Counted from the first letter of the stretch, positions 22,240 through 35,012 are shown. The stretch is 64,000 nt of DNA from Tetracentron sinense (GCA_015143295.1 CM026574.1:11162938-11226937); one strand, 5' to 3'. Numbers and translations are program-made. Notes: generated by a model from the letters alone, not told the origin.

Positions 22240-22609
22240 GACTGGTGATCTTCTCCGGTTGTAACCGGTTTTGGGCAAAACCGGTTACAATCATGTGGTC
22301 ACCCCATGTTCTTTTTTACACCCTTTAACTGAGATTAAGATTAACCTACCCTTAGGGTTCACCCACTTCTCTTTTGTTTTTAGAAAAAATATTTTTTAAA
22401 AAATTAATCCTAAGAGTTGGTAAATTTTAACCACAATTAATAAAAAAAATTATTATATTTTTCTAAAAACCAAGAATACTTAGATGAACCATCGGGGTAG
22501 GGATAAGTGAATCTTAACCATAATTAAGAGTGTAAAAGAGACATGTAGCCACCTCATGGGGGTAACCGGTTTTGGCAAAACCGGTTACAACTGGAGAAGA
22601 GTACGTCCC
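22240..22609. mobile_element. Mutator-type foldback MITE, perfect 9-bp TSD GTCTAATAA
   Basis: 370 bp between two GTCTAATAA copies (22231-22239, 22610-22618). Both ends carry CTTCTCC(G/A)GTTGTAACCGG followed by the self-complementary GTAACCGGTTTTG..CAAAACCGGTTAC. Nine-bp TSDs are typical of Mutator-like elements. No transposase. It interrupts the 5' region of copy B. Confidence 0.85.
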
Positions 22610-23187
22610 GTCTAATAAATGCCGTCAACCCCTCAAGTAAGCGTTAGAAACAGGAAGGAAACTTTCAGCGAAAAACATAGAAAATGTTTTCTTCTTCTTG
22701 GACAGTGGTGCTGCTGCCACGCTAACAATGTTGATGCTTTTACTTGGAAGCTGGAAGTAGTACTACTAGCCCACTTACCTACCTCCCATGCAATTTCCGG
22801 CGCTGCTTCTGGAAATGTAGAAAGGTAGTCTCGGGCATCCGTACATCATGTGACAGGTGAGGAGAAAAATTAAGGAGTCAACTCAGTTCATTTTCCACGC
22901 CTGTGATTTTGACTTCTCTCTACTTGTTACCTCTTTATCTTTTTTTTCTCACCTACTTATCACCATATGCCGTTCATTGTTTGGAGAAGTCAAAATCATG
23001 GGACTCATGATTTTAACTTCTCCATCACATGTCCATTATTTTGTGGATGCTACGAGCTTCGCCAGAGAGAATCCGATGACCTGCTTAAATACAGCTCAAT
23101 TTGTACCTGGCCACACCCACATCCTCTCGTGGGCTCTCTACACCCACATTCTCTCCTGGGCTCTCTTGGTTTCTCTTAGTTACAGAG

Positions 23188-23334
23188 ATGGAGAAGAAGA
23201 TGATCAACGGTAGCACTTTCCGATTGCTCGTCCCTCCTGTTAGAGGGCGTATCAAGCGTCACATTTTCGCGTGTCTCCTCTGGAAGAAGAAGATCGTTAC
23301 CCGAAGCATTGCTGATTTCCTTTGTTGTAACTGA
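23188..23334 (+). CDS. Small-protein gene, copy B (48 aa, PPVRG family)
   Basis: MEKKMINGSTFRLLVPPVRG, then IKRHIFACLLWKKKIVTRS and IADFLCCN. Relative to copy A it lacks 14 residues between VP and PPVRG, an in-frame deletion that fuses the two motifs. It keeps the IKR.IF segment lost in A and present in C. The leader holds a tandem duplication of about 28 bp (around 23114-23168, cacccacat.ctctc units). It lies 3.4 kb downstream of A in a segmental duplication. Function not recognised. The intact frame and short size are compatible with a peptide gene or with a decaying copy. Confidence 0.55.
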   Translation: MEKKMINGSTFRLLVPPVRGRIKRHIFACLLWKKKIVTRSIADFLCCN

Positions 23335-23644
23335 CAATGAAGAATTGAAGACCCACTCTCCTAGCTAGCCTTCTTGTTGTTGTTCTTCCTCTTCTTTGAA
23401 TTCACTGCTTCTTTGTATTCTTAGTGCAACAAACAAACAGTAGGTATCATATAATGTTAGTCCTTGGTTCATGCAGTTTCCTTGATGCACATGGAAGGAG
23501 TTCCACCAAGGAGATGACCCAATCCAATTGGATTAGTAGATTTTTTATGGATCTTTAGCTGCTTCTGTTATTTTCTAATCGTCCTTGAGAATCACATGGT
23601 AATTTGGGACCATCGGCATCACCACGACCATGACGTGTAAGCTG

Positions 23645-25983
23645 TGCAAGCATGAATGTTTACCCCACTCTCACAATGATTGTTTGACTTGAGAGTCGCC
23701 ACCTATTCATTGTAAGGGATAGTTCCCGAGTGATTTGTTATGGATAAGACAAATGGTCTATCAGAATTTAGGGTAAGCGGTTCGATTAAGCTCCGGAGAA
23801 GGTGTTAGGCACCCCAAGACCTCCGTTTTATAACGATTACCTACTCCCTAAACTTAAGCCAATTATAATCTCAAAGTTTAATTAAAATGTCTAAGTGTTT
23901 AAAAGAATGTTAATCAAAGAAATATAAAAAGCTAGACTAGGGTCAAACCCTGGTTGGGTTGCCTACGTACTCGCATTGGGGTGAGATCAGACCGAGCATA
24001 GTTCTGGCACACGAGCCCGTGCCAAGGCTAGGAGGTGTGTGTGTGTGCATAGGGTGGTCAAGGGTCTAGCCTGGAGGTTAGGGTTTAGTTGACTGGGTTG
24101 GTCAAGTGCAAGGTCAAGTCTTACCGCGGTTAGGAGGGTTAACTAGGGTTAAGGGATGAGCTAACCATGGTTAGAATTGCTAGCCACAGTTAAAGGGATC
24201 AAAGTCTATATTTTTGGTCTTTTGATCATATTTCAATGTTTTTGGTATTTTGATCATATTCGAATATTTTTGGTATTTTAAAATTTTATCATGTTTTTTT
24301 TAAAATTTTCATATAGGTGGGATCTTGGCAAACTTAACTAAAGTCAAATTTAACCCAGAAGAAAGACTAAGAAAAAGTTAGGCTAAAAGATTAGGATATA
24401 AAGAGGGGTATGCATTGTGAATAGTAAATGGTCTATTGCCAACACCTATTTTGTTGGATTGGTGTTAATTATAAATCAAATACCATTGTCTTTGGTATGA
24501 GGCATTTTGGATAATGTCCTTTTTAAGTTCTTAAGTCCTTAAGTCATCATTTATCCATTCAAAATAGAACATGAAGGAAAAAGAAAGAAATGAAAAAACT
24601 GACAAGTAAAGAAAATAAAAACTCACCATCTTCTCTCTAATGTAGTCTCTTTACACCATTATAATTGATGTAATAAGACTCTAAATATGAAATTTTGAGT
24701 GATGATGAGTTTTCCAAATGATTCTAGAAGAAAGACTAGAATCTAAATGAAGAAAAAAAATGAAAAGAGAAGTATAGTTTTAACTTCCACTATCTATGAG
24801 TCTACCCATATCCATACTAGTGGGTATATAGAAAAGAAAGAAATATTTACATAAAAAAAAAAAGACATCTTTTTTTTGAGGTGGGGTCCATCTACACCAT
24901 TAGATTGGTGTAGAGAGACCCAACTAAACTTGAGAAGAGAGAGGTCTTCCCAAACGATTATAGAAAAAGACTAGAAATTAAAAAAACAAATAAATATAAA
25001 GTAAAGAAGAAGATGAAGAATAAAGGGAGGAGTGCCTACTCCTCCAAGACTTCTTTTCCAATGCCCCAAGAGGTGAGGGGTTTTTAGAGTCTACAAAGGA
25101 AGGGAGTTAGTGAAGAACTCTAGACTTCTAGAATTCTCTACACACTCTAAACCTTAGCTTCTTCTAACTTTCTTCAAGGCTAAAAAGAAATATAAGGGAT
25201 GAGATAAGGAAGAGCTAGGGTTTCCACTTGGGATTTTGGAGGTGAAAGAAATGCCTTGTGAGGGTCTTGTATTTATAAAATTTTCAAGGAGTTTTGACAA
25301 TTTGGTAATTAATAGAGGGTTGGGTGAGAAGAAGGGAAGTGATTGGTTGGTCAAAATGGATGTGGTTGGTGATTGGATAGTCAAAAAGGTATGTACTTGA
25401 TGAGAGGTGATTGGGTGATCAAAAGAAGTGTAAGAGAATTAATTGTTTTGTAAGAGATGTAAGAATGAGTTGTAAGAGGTGTAAGAGAGTAAGAGAAGTG
25501 ATTGGTTAGTCAAAAAAGTGTGTACTTGGTGAGAGATGATTGAGTGGTCAAAAAGGTGTGTAAACACAAAAATGAGGCTATTTGAGGTTTGAAGAAAAAA
25601 TAAAAGGTCTTTTGTAGGAAAGTGGAAAGTGGGTTTGGGTTTGTGGGTTTTGGATATGGGTTGAATGGATGTGGGTATGTGGATTAGATCTTATGGATCA
25701 TGGGTTGTTAGTAGATGAGTTATGGGTAATGGTTATTGGACTTTAGCTATGACAATTGGGATTGAGCTATAGTAATTAGGCTTTCACTAAAGCAATTGAA
25801 CTTTGGCTAAGACAATTGGGTAATTAGGCTTGGCTGCTTGGGCTTGGGTAGTGGAATTAAGTAATTAGGCTTGATTGAGTTATTTGGGTACAAGTTTGGC
25901 CAAATGGGCTTGTGCCTTGGGTAAACCTTGAAACATTTGAAGAAGCTAGAAGAGGGATGGGGTGCAAAAAGAGGGTGCTTACA
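23645..25983 (-). mobile_element. Solo LTR (2339 bp) of a Tat/Ogre-like element, minus strand, TSD AGCTG
   Basis: Flanked by perfect AGCTG (23640-23644, 25984-25988). The minus strand starts TGTAAGCACCCTC and ends ATGCTTGCA. It matches by eye, over long stretches, the LTRs at 27990 and 36886 (GTTTGACTTGAGAGTC, CACCTATTCATT, GGGTAAGCGG), but is longer and diverged. No internal region is attached. Homologous DNA on both sides belongs to the duplicated block, so it is a clean solo LTR. Confidence 0.9.
23961..24024 (-). ncRNA. Candidate structured motif (copy in the solo LTR)
   Basis: The minus strand reads TGGCAC..GTGCCA (hairpin 1), then GAACTATG..TGATC-TC..GAG-TACGTAGGC. The outer stem pairs CTATG with CGTAG through a T.G wobble. 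Same layout as 29752-29813, 38687-38749 and (second part only) 33338-33379. Structure is inferred from complementarity. Confidence 0.5.
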
Positions 25984-25988
25984 AGCTG

Positions 25989-26420
25989 GATCACTTAACC
26001 AAGATCCTAAAATAACATCATTGGCCCTAATAACAATTTAGCTTAGATACTTATTGCCATGGGCTTGGATTCTTGCCCGATTACTGGATTCTTGCCCCAA
26101 ATAATATATGGGCTTAGATCTGTGCAGAAATAACATATGGCTTGGTTCAAGGATAAAAAAATATAGTTTGTATAGATGTATCGGTTCCAACCGAAACCAA
26201 TACGTACCGGTTTCAAAATTGATTTCCGACGATATATATATATATATATATATAAAAGAAAATAAAATTCAAAATAGTTATAAGAAAATATAAAGTCATG
26301 GGAATCGACTTAAAGATAAAGTAGCAAACTCAATTACATTTACATAATGAATGAAAAAAATAAATAACTAATAAATCATACGTATCATCCATTTCAAATC
26401 AGTATACATATTATACAGGG
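25989..26420. other. Downstream part of duplicated block B, with a (TA)n run
   Basis: 25989-26140 repeats the region after small gene A, with a local doubling of GGATTCTTGCCC. A (TA)n microsatellite lies at about 26233-26254. No gene is recognised. Confidence 0.5.
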
Positions 26421-26701
26421 TATTGAATTATTGGTTGTAATAACCAAGTAGTTTAATCATCAAGAAAGGATTTGAGACTTTGACCAGATAGTGTAACGAT
26501 AACCATAAAGACGTTAGTTACAGATAGTCATTGGTTACGGGTGATTCTCTCTATAAGATAGAAACAAGAGCATGTAAAAAGACACTCAAATAACCTTATA
26601 TCACCCGGATTTGGCTCAAGGGGTCAACCATGAGCCATTGGTTTACATCCACAGTCGTTTCTTCTCAATGATTTGGATCGACAATCCTACAATTTCTTAC
26701 A
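26421..26701 (+). repeat. Left LTR of the outer copia element
   Basis: Shares TTTAATCATCAAGAA, GACCAGATAGTGTAA and GGGTGATTCTCTCTATAA with 41747-42041. Small indels and many substitutions indicate an old insertion. Confidence 0.8.
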
Positions 26702-27989
26702 ATTGGTATCAAAGTCTTACCTAAGCCAAGCCAAGAAAAGTTAAGCCAAGCCAGAGGAGCTGAGATGAGCCATACACAAGCCGACCCACTTCAAATAAGC
26801 TTTATCCATTATTTGATTTAGTGTGAAGTATACACATCGTTCTTGTGTATTGACTATACATTTTCTACTATATCGGATTCGCTATAAATCCAATTTTAGA
26901 TATGTTTGAACCAGTGTGTTCTTGACGATGCATGCAACATACGAGAGTTAGTTGAGGTTTAGAAAATTATGTGTTGTACATACACATTGGTAACACAACA
27001 AATGAGCGATTAGATTTTTGAAACCCAAAAGTCTTTGTGTTCTCTGTTAATTATTTATGCTATATATTGCATGCAATTTTAGTTGGTCATATATGAATTT
27101 TATGACTTAGATAGAGTACACTAGTGTTAAATTGTTGAACACAAATTTAAAACTTAGAGTATACAAATAATATAGTAAGAACATTGATGTAAAAAGTTAT
27201 AACCTTAGCTTGATCTATGTTAATTGATAATTAACATATATGATTAGATAGTATGTAGGCTAACATATTGTCATTGTAGACATGTATAGAATAGTAACAG
27301 CGTAAATTAAAATATGACCATTGAATCACTATGCGTGACTGATATTAATGATGATCAATAAATATACATGATGGAGGACATACATTTGATAGTATGAAAT
27401 AACCTCATGCTTTGGTAGAAATATAGATGAATATAGAGGTTGAAACCTATGATGTAAAAAGGAATAATAGTCATATATGTGAAATTTAAGCATGATGAAT
27501 AAGGCTGCATATGGCTTAATGATCAAAATACAAGTATGAATAGCGAACCCATTAGTTTAATGTGAAAAAATCTCATGAATTGATAAGGAAAGAGTGCTGA
27601 AAAATTGCATGCATTGCATTGAGAAACTTCATGTCTTAGATACATATATGATGGGTTAACTCGCTGTAAAGAGTTGTAAAGACCTCATAGATTGATGATC
27701 AATTATACGTGAAAGTGCAAATGTTAAAATTCTTAAATAATAAAATGACATAAATAGATAAGCATTTTAGTAGAATCTATAGGTTAGCGCAAGAAAGCTA
27801 AATGGCTTAGAACTTAGCATTTTAAAAAAACCCGCACGTTAATGTGGAAAAACCAAATGACTTATTTATCTGAATACGAATTTTGGGAGAAGCCGCATGA
27901 TAGCATGGAAAAACCAAAATTTCTTAAATGGTCAAAAAAATATGTTAGGAGAACCTGCAAATTAGTGTGGAACAACCAAATTGCGTAGC
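26702..27989 (+). other. Internal region of the outer copia element, left part
   Basis: Starts with the PBS (TTGGTATCAAAGTC, 26703 onward) and an AGCCAAGCCA-rich stretch. 27780-27980 carries three degenerate units of GTGGAAAAACCAAAT (..GCATGGAAAAACC, ..GTGTGGAACAACC). No gag or pol motif is found in six frames by eye. Confidence 0.5.
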
Positions 27990-30128
27990 TGTAAGCATCC
28001 CATTTTTACACCCCCCTCAACCATGGTTAATAAACTTAATCATGATTAGCTCAACCTAACCCTAAGTCAACCCCGGCTATACCTTAGTTCCAAATCCTAT
28101 GTAAATCCAATCAAGTCCAATTATAAAATTTCATTACCCCAAACCCAAGTAGTCAAGCCCAATTACCCAATTGCTTAAGCCAAAGCCTATTTACCATAGC
28201 CCAAGCCCAAATGTCATAGTCAAAGCCCAAAAACCATAACCCATGACCCATCTACTAATAACCCATGATCCATAAAGATCTAGTTCACATATTCATATCC
28301 ACCTAATCTATATCCTAGAACCCATGCCCATATAACTCATAGTTACAACTCTCTTACACCTCTTATAACACTTAACCCATCAACTCTCTTACACTCCTTG
28401 CAACACTCAAATCTTTACCCACTAACTCCTTTTATCTACCATGTAAAAGACACAACCAAATCTCTTAGTTTTCTTATAAATATCAATCTCTTAGCCTCTT
28501 AGATCCATCCCTCAAGACTCCTAGAAGGTTCTCACTCACTTGTGTTTCTCTTGAGTTTGAAGAAGGGAGAAGAGACTAAGGTTTAGAGTTTGGAATGAAT
28601 TCTAAGACTAAAAGCTTAGAGTTCTTCACTAACTCTCATTCTTTGTTGATTCTAAACAAAACCCTACCTCTTGGAGCATTGAAGAAGAATCCTTGGAAGA
28701 GTAGACACTCACTATTTCATCATCTCGTCATCTTTCTTATCTTATATTTATTTAGTTCTTTCTTCTTGGTCTCTCATTTCTCAAGTATAGTTGGGTCTCT
28801 CTACACCAATCTAATGGTGTAAAGGGACCCCATATCAAAAGCAAGAAGATGTTCTTTTTTTCTCTTCATTTTCATGTACATATTTCTTCTTTTTTATGTA
28901 CCCACTAGTGTGGATATGGATAGGCCCATAGAGAGTGGAAGCTAAAACTATACATCTCTTTCCATTTTGTTTCTTTTTTGAGATTCTAGTCTTTTTTCTA
29001 GAATTCTTTATGAAAGCTCATCTCCTCTCTAACATTAATTAGAACGATATTATATCATTTATAATGGTGTAAATAAACCACCTTAAAAGGGAGATGATAA
29101 GTTTTCAATTTCACAACTTGTCTATTTTTTTCTTATTCTTCATGTTTTATGTTGAATGGGTAAATGATGGTTTAAGGATTTAAGGTAAATGATGGTTTAA
29201 GGACTTAAAGAGGACATTATTCAAAATACCTCAAACCAAAGACAATGGTATTTGATCTATTATCAACACCAATCCAACAAAATAGGTGTTGGCAATACAC
29301 CATTTACTATTCATAATGCACATCCCTCTTTTTGTCTTAAATATAATCTTTTAGCCTAACTTTTCTTTAATCTTTCTCTTGGATTAAGTTTGACTTTAGT
29401 TAAGTTTGCCAAAATCCTACCTATATGAAAATAAAAATAAAAACATGATAAAATCTCAAAATATCAAAAACATTCAAATATAACCAAAATACCAAAAACA
29501 TTCAAATATAACTAAAATACCAAAAACATTCAAATGCCCCCAAAATCCCAAAAATATATAAAAATACAAAAAGACCAAAAAGAGACTTGTAGGACCTCTT
29601 TGGCTTTGGTTAGCTCACCTAACCATAGTTAAATCTCCTCTAACCGCGGTTAGACTTAACACTTGTGCACTTGACTTCTCCGGTTAATCAATCTTACCCT
29701 CCGGGTTAGACCCTTGACCACCCTATGCACACACACACATACCCCTAGCCTTGGCACGAGCTCATGTGCCAGAACTACGCTCGGTTTGATCTCACTATGT
29801 GAGTACGTATGCAACCAACTCGGGTTCGACCCTAGTCATCTAGCTTTCTATATTTTTTGGATTAGCATTCTTTTAAACACTTGGACATTACAATTAATTT
29901 TGATATTAAAATTGGCTTAAGTTTAGGGAGAAGGTAACCATTGTAAAATGGGGGTCCTGGGGTGCCTAATACCTTCCTTGGGGCTTAATCGAGCCGCTTA
30001 CCCTAATTCTGATTAGACCATTTGCCTTATCCAAATGAACAATCCTGAGACCTATCCCTAAGAATGAATAGGTGGTGACTCTCAAGTCAAACAATTATGT
30101 GAATGTGGGTAAAAATCTCATGCTCTCA
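27990..30128 (+). repeat. 5' LTR of the Tat/Ogre-like element
   Basis: 2139 bp, TGTAAGCATCCC to CATGCTCTCA. A TATA-like CTTATAAATATC is at about 28470, corresponding to CCTATAAATACC at 37424 in the partner LTR. The opened frames within (for example 28595-28822) are fortuitous: the partner LTR does not preserve them. Confidence 0.92.
29752..29813 (+). ncRNA. Candidate structured motif (5' LTR copy)
   Basis: Hairpin 1: TGGCAC-GAGCTCAT-GTGCCA. Hairpin 2: GAACTACG...TGAT-CTCAC-TAT-GTGAG-TACGTATGC; here the outer stem is weakened because CGTAGG has become CGTATG. It lies about 1.3 kb after the TATA-like box and 315 bp before the LTR end, so it should be transcribed. Function unknown. Confidence 0.55.
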
Positions 30129-30132
30129 GCTC

Positions 30133-30150
30133 TGGCGACTCTGGTGGGGA
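30133..30150 (+). other. Primer-binding site (probably tRNA-Arg type)
   Basis: TGGCGACTCTGGTGGGGA starts 4 nt after the LTR. TGGCGACTC-type sites are typical of Tat/Ogre elements and are usually ascribed to tRNA-Arg. The tRNA identity was not checked here. Confidence 0.75.
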
Positions 30151-31118
30151 CAAGGTTCAAGCCGAAACATAAAATTAAGCCAGATTAAATTCAAAATTAA
30201 TTAAAATGTCCAAGTATTTAACCAATTGCTAATTTGTTTATATCTCTTGGATATTTCTTGTACATTGCATTTCATACATTGCATGATAGTGTAAAAATCT
30301 ATTAACTCATAGTCAGGCTTAATACGCTTACAACTGCTGGATGATTATCCTCAGTGACAGAGGCTTAAAAGTCTTGGCGGTCCGCAGAATTACTCCTGCT
30401 GGGTCATTACCCTCAGGGAGGGATTCTGAATGCTCCCGCTTATACCAATCGTCCCTTTTCAAGGGAGTTGTATATACGGTGTTAAGTGACCCTACCCCCT
30501 TTTTAGGAACCCCTGCATTACACCAACATGCATACATATAGGATATGCTAAGGTATAGTCTACAAGCAACCCACCTGGAGGGATACTCTAAACCCTAACC
30601 TGCTTGTACCCTATACCTGTCCCCCAACCATGGTTGAATATCAGGGTGCTCTATCCAGATAAACACCCATCCAAGGGGCATGTACTGAGCCTTTCATTGT
30701 GCTTGTAATAAAATACATCATACCTTATCTCCAATCATATATGTGAGGTTCAAATCCTAAGTTGCAATGGGTGAGCCCATTAACCCGCTACAACTTTGGC
30801 CCAGTAGGCCCTGGCTACCAATAACCCAGGTTAGTAGAACGGAGTTCTCTCCACCTACCCTATCAGGCCACACCTGTCATGTCACACTTTGTTCAAAACC
30901 AAAAAAATAAAAAATCTTCTCTCTTGCATGTCATCCCAAGTTCCAGACCAGGGGCATTGTCCCTGTGTCAACTAGATTCTGTTAGGTCATGTGCATGCAT
31001 TCCATCTTTCCCGCTCTCCTATCTATTCAAGTTTTCACTTCATACCTCCCCTCTATTCAGGAGCAGACCCTGAGCCAAGTACGAATCTAAATAATAGAAT
31101 CAATACCTGATCAACCAG
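30151..31118 (+). other. Untranslated leader of the Tat/Ogre-like element
   Basis: About 970 bp between PBS and gag. 30340-30430 holds two GCTGG(A/G)T.ATTA/CCTCAG units. Short ORFs on both strands lack any signature. Confidence 0.6.
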
Positions 31119-32726
31119 TTGCAACATGGACCCCGAGACGGTCAAGAGACTGACCTGGATACCCCGACCTTACAACCTCAGGTTCCGGATTTTGAAGCAA
31201 GACTAGCCGAAAATGACCGGAGTATTGAAAATCTGACAAACATCGTCCAGGATTTTATGCAGGCAGTGACTCAAGCCCTCTCTTCCTCCAACCCTAAACT
31301 GGTCGAGACAACAAGGCCATCACCGCCAAACCCACCATCAACTTCCAACCTTATCCCATCATTACCCACCATCAACATCACACCATCATCTAGTCAACCA
31401 TCACTCACCCTCAACGTTGCCCCACTATCAAACCAACAGCAGCCGGAGTTCACCTACAACATCCCTCCTTCGCCAATCCAACCACAACCTACCCATCACA
31501 TTTCACCACATGTCATAGACCATTCCGAGGAAGAAGAGGCTAGGGTCGATGGAGAACCTCACACGGGGTCTGCCCATATATCTTCAAGTACTGCCCAAAT
31601 CCCGGATGCATACCGAGAGAGGATTGAGAAGCTGGAGGAGTTGTTAAAGCAAAATCAGGGTCTCGTAAGTCCACTAATTTCAAGGACATGTGTATACATC
31701 TTGGAATCCAAATGCCCAAGGACTTCAAGGTCCCTGAATTTGAAAAATATAGTGGGAATGGTTGCCCTGAGACATATCTGAGAGCTTACCATGGGGAATT
31801 GTTTCAGCTTGAACATGAAGACAAACTGCTGGACCAGTTGTTTCAGAAAAGCCTGAAAGGACCAGCATTACAGTGGTTCACCAAGCTGGACCCCAATAGG
31901 GTACGAACATGGGAAGATCTCTGCAAGACCTTTATCACCTAGTACTCATATAATGTCGACCTGGTCCTACAGAGGGCGGATCTTAAGAGAATGTCCCAGA
32001 GGGACAGTGAAACTTTCATTGAATACTCGGTTCGGTGGAGGGAAATGGCGGGAAAAATGAGCACCCCTCTGCCAGAGGAAGAATTGGTAACAACCTTCCT
32101 CCGCACCCTCAAGCATCCACTCAAAACCCTCCTGGCAGCGCAACTGATATCGGACTTCAGTACCATGACCAAGTGTGGTGCTAGGATTGAAACAATTACA
32201 ATGGGTGACAATGGATCGTTCGACATCTTTCCGGGATCAAAGGGTGCTTCTTTATCTCGTACTCTAGTACATCCGAAGAAGGACAACAGAAAGAAAGAGG
32301 ACGATAGACATACGGTACTTGCCATACCAGTTCGAGTGCCGAACTTGCCTCAACAACAAGCTCAACAACCCTGGCAAGCTCAGCAACCCAGGGGAAACTA
32401 CTCTCTCACCAGATGACCTTTGATCAGAAATGAAATCGGGCATTCATTCCGCTCCCATACTCTCTGACAGCACTCCTCTCTTTCCTGTTGGACAAAAAGC
32501 TGATCACGCTGAAGGATTCATAGCCTCCACCAATAAATCTCCCAAAGAATTATCGGGCGGATCAGCACTGCATATACCATTATTCGCCAGGGCACCCTAC
32601 AGACAAGTGCTGTAATTTGAAACCTACAATCCAAGACTTACTGGAGACAAACAGAATCTGCTTTGCACCGGGGAGCACGGCCATCACTCAAGCTCCTCTC
32701 CCTAACCACACTCCTCCTGCAAACTA
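31119..32726 (+). pseudogene. Tat/Ogre-like gag with one frameshift region and one internal stop
   Basis: Capsid precursor of a Ty3 element. N-terminal part (31119-31665): coiled-coil-like NDRSIENLTNIVQDFMQAVTQ, a Pro/Ser-rich linker and YRERIEKLEELLKQNQGL. A frame change then leads into FKDMCIHLGIQMPKDFKVPEF and the Retrotrans_gag core (YLRAYHGELFQL, LKGPALQWFTKL, TWEDLCKTFI). A TAG at 31940 interrupts the frame before YSYNVDLVLQRADLKRM; SETFIEYSVRWREMAGKM then runs to 32413. Past another frame change, CIYHYSPGHPTDKCC and TIQDLLET (about 32565-32660) form the C-terminal CCHC-like segment typical of Tat gag. It is nearly complete but non-functional as read. Confidence 0.88.
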
Positions 32727-34815
32727 AGGCGCTTCAGTTGGAATAGTTCTGCAGTTGATCTTTGAACAAACTTCATTTTGTTGTGTCTTTTCTTGTACCT
32801 CTTTTCTTGGTACCTTTGTCGGCTATGTTGGCCCATGTCATCCCTATCAGCAGTCCAGGTCAAGCAAGTGGCCCGTGGCCCTTGTTTTGTCTGTCTTTGT
32901 TGTCAGGTTTGTCCACTTTTGGTATTTTAATAAAATAACTCTTTTAAGTCAAGTTCTACTATGTTCTGAGATGCTCAATTCGGGAACTAAACTAGTTTTT
33001 AAAGCCTAAAGGGAGAAATTGATCATCAGTAGATGCACATCAAGATAAATGCAGGGACAATGAAGACCTCTCTAAGTCATTAAATGTCAATCAGCTGAAA
33101 CAAGGCAATGCAATGACCATACATGCTCTCGACCAATTGAGGAAAGGATATGAGGCCATCTTTGGATAACCCTCACAACACCTCGCTTACCCGTGCTATA
33201 TATATCCGTTAGTTAGACTGTTGAGCCTAAATAGCCTTTCTTTCAAAACACACAAAAGGGTATCCCTTGAATGTCAAAATGACAATTCAAAAAGAACAAC
33301 CAACAAAGAGCAACCAACCAAATGCGGCTTTTTGGCCGAACTACGTCATGACCTGATCCCTATTTGGGTACGTAGGCAGCCTGAAATCAGGTGCAATCAT
33401 AACACAACAAATGTGCCACAATACAAGACAACCATGTACCCAAAAAAAAAGGAGAAAAAGAAAAGGAAAAAAATAGAAGAAAAGGTACTTGGTTAGAAAG
33501 CAAAGCTGTACCAAAAGACAAAAGAATGAAGAAGCTGGTTTCATTCCGACATTGAACAAACATTATATGGTGCCCTACCCTTGCTAGAACTGAAATGTTG
33601 AGCAACCCACGTTTCGTCCCAAGCATTAAGCCCTCCTTGATCTCTGAGAGGATTTGAGCATTAATGGTCAGAAGCACTCACCTCTATCTATTGACAAGCA
33701 ATGATGAGAGAAGACTAGAGAATTATCGGAAGAAAAGAGCAGACAAAGAAAAGTGTAAAGCTTGTATACCTAGATCTGGTGAAAACCCGTAAGGTCTTAG
33801 GGGCAAAAAAAGGATAAATCAAATTTCAAATTTCACGGGCATAGTAGAGAATCATCAATCCTACTATTGCACAAAAATTACGTGAACCCAGTCCTGGTGA
33901 ATACCCGTAAGGGGCCAGGGGCAAAATAGGAAAAATAAGCCAATACATGCTTTACAGACATCCTTCCCCAGCAAATATACTACATGGATGATCAAACATA
34001 GCATGATAAAGGAACCTAGCTAGGTATACCAATGCAAGCAATCTCAGACACAGTTAGTCCACTAGCCAATTGTCAGTTTACCACCAAAACTACCTATCAG
34101 TCAACCCAACAGTCTTCTCAACAGGTTTGTCGCATCTCTTGTCAGTCAATCCATCGGTCTTTTTGTCAAATCATCATTATTTAGTCAAACTTCACTTCCT
34201 AATAGAGTCAGTGCAAAGTCAGCTACACATTTCCGCTAGCGCAAGAGAAGCAATGAAACTAGGACAGGACAAAGTCGGTAGACTATCCTGGGTGATACAG
34301 ATGGTTGAAGATCAGTACATCCCAAGGGGCAGATACATACAGTTGAATCGTCCAAGTAGGGAGGCATGTCAAATTCATCAAGCTATATATACAGAAGGAC
34401 AAGATTCTTGCAATGGCTCAGGGCTATGTCTCTCGCTCCTACATTCGATTTCATTCTGCTTCTCAAAACTCTTGAATCTATACTCACTTCTATCAGCTAT
34501 CATATCAAATTCATCCTTAGCCAGGCAATCGAGCGATTGTCTGCACTATCGAACCATCCTATCTCGGTGAAGCAGCTGAATGACTGTCTTTACCCCTATC
34601 ATCCTGCTACCCTAGAAGGCAATTGGGCGGTAGTCTACAACGTTGCATTTTATTTCCGTGAAGCAGTCAGGCTACTGTCTTTACCCTTCTTATCCTTATC
34701 GACCTTTTGGACGGATGTTTGTAGCATCGCGTCCCCTTCACTATTAAAGGAGCATTGGAACTGTCATGTGGCTCCATTTCAGTTACGACCTCTTGTGAAG
34801 TCTGTTCCTACTTGA
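32727..34815 (+). other. Internal region where pol would lie: no domain recognised
   Basis: No RT, integrase or protease motif on either strand. Notable content: a copy of the structured motif at 33338-33379 and two direct repeats (CTGGTGAAAACCCGTAAGG near 33776 and CTGGTGAATACCCGTAAGG near 33894, each followed by GGGGCAAAA). The ORFs 34070-34570 and 34366-34815 overlap in different frames and have no family signature. Confidence 0.6.
33338..33379 (+). ncRNA. Candidate structured motif (internal copy)
   Basis: GAACTACG...CTGAT-CCC-TATTT-GGG-TACGTAGGCAG. The outer stem CTACG/CGTAG is intact. The inner stem is CCC/GGG where the LTR copies have CTCAC/GTGAG, so pairing is kept with different bases. 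The upstream TGGCAC hairpin is absent here. Confidence 0.55.
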
Positions 34816-35012
34816 CTAACTCACTGTTAAAGGACTACTGTCACGTTCGTGTGAGCGAACACCAGTTACGGCCTTAGGGAGGTTAGTTTTGCACCCATCA
34901 CCTTCATTTTGCATTCATCATTTCATTCCTGCTAAACTAACTCACTGTTAAAGGAGTACTGTTACGTTCGTATGATCGAACACCAGTTACGGCCTCAGGG
35001 ATGTTAGTTTTG
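34735..35012 (+). repeat. Two to three long direct repeats ahead of the minisatellite
   Basis: TCACTGTTAAAGGACTACTG..CACGTTCGTGTGAGCGAACACCAGTTACGG at 34820 and its near copy at 34938 are 118 bp apart. A more diverged unit begins TCACTATTAAAGGAGCATTGG near 34738. Each keeps CAGTTACG and a GTTAGTTTTGCAC tail. Confidence 0.7.

Noticed and set aside
34070-34815. ORFs of 166 and 149 codons in the Tat-like element as a possible captured gene
   Set aside because: They overlap in different frames, run into the direct-repeat zone, and neither shows a recognisable domain or biased composition.
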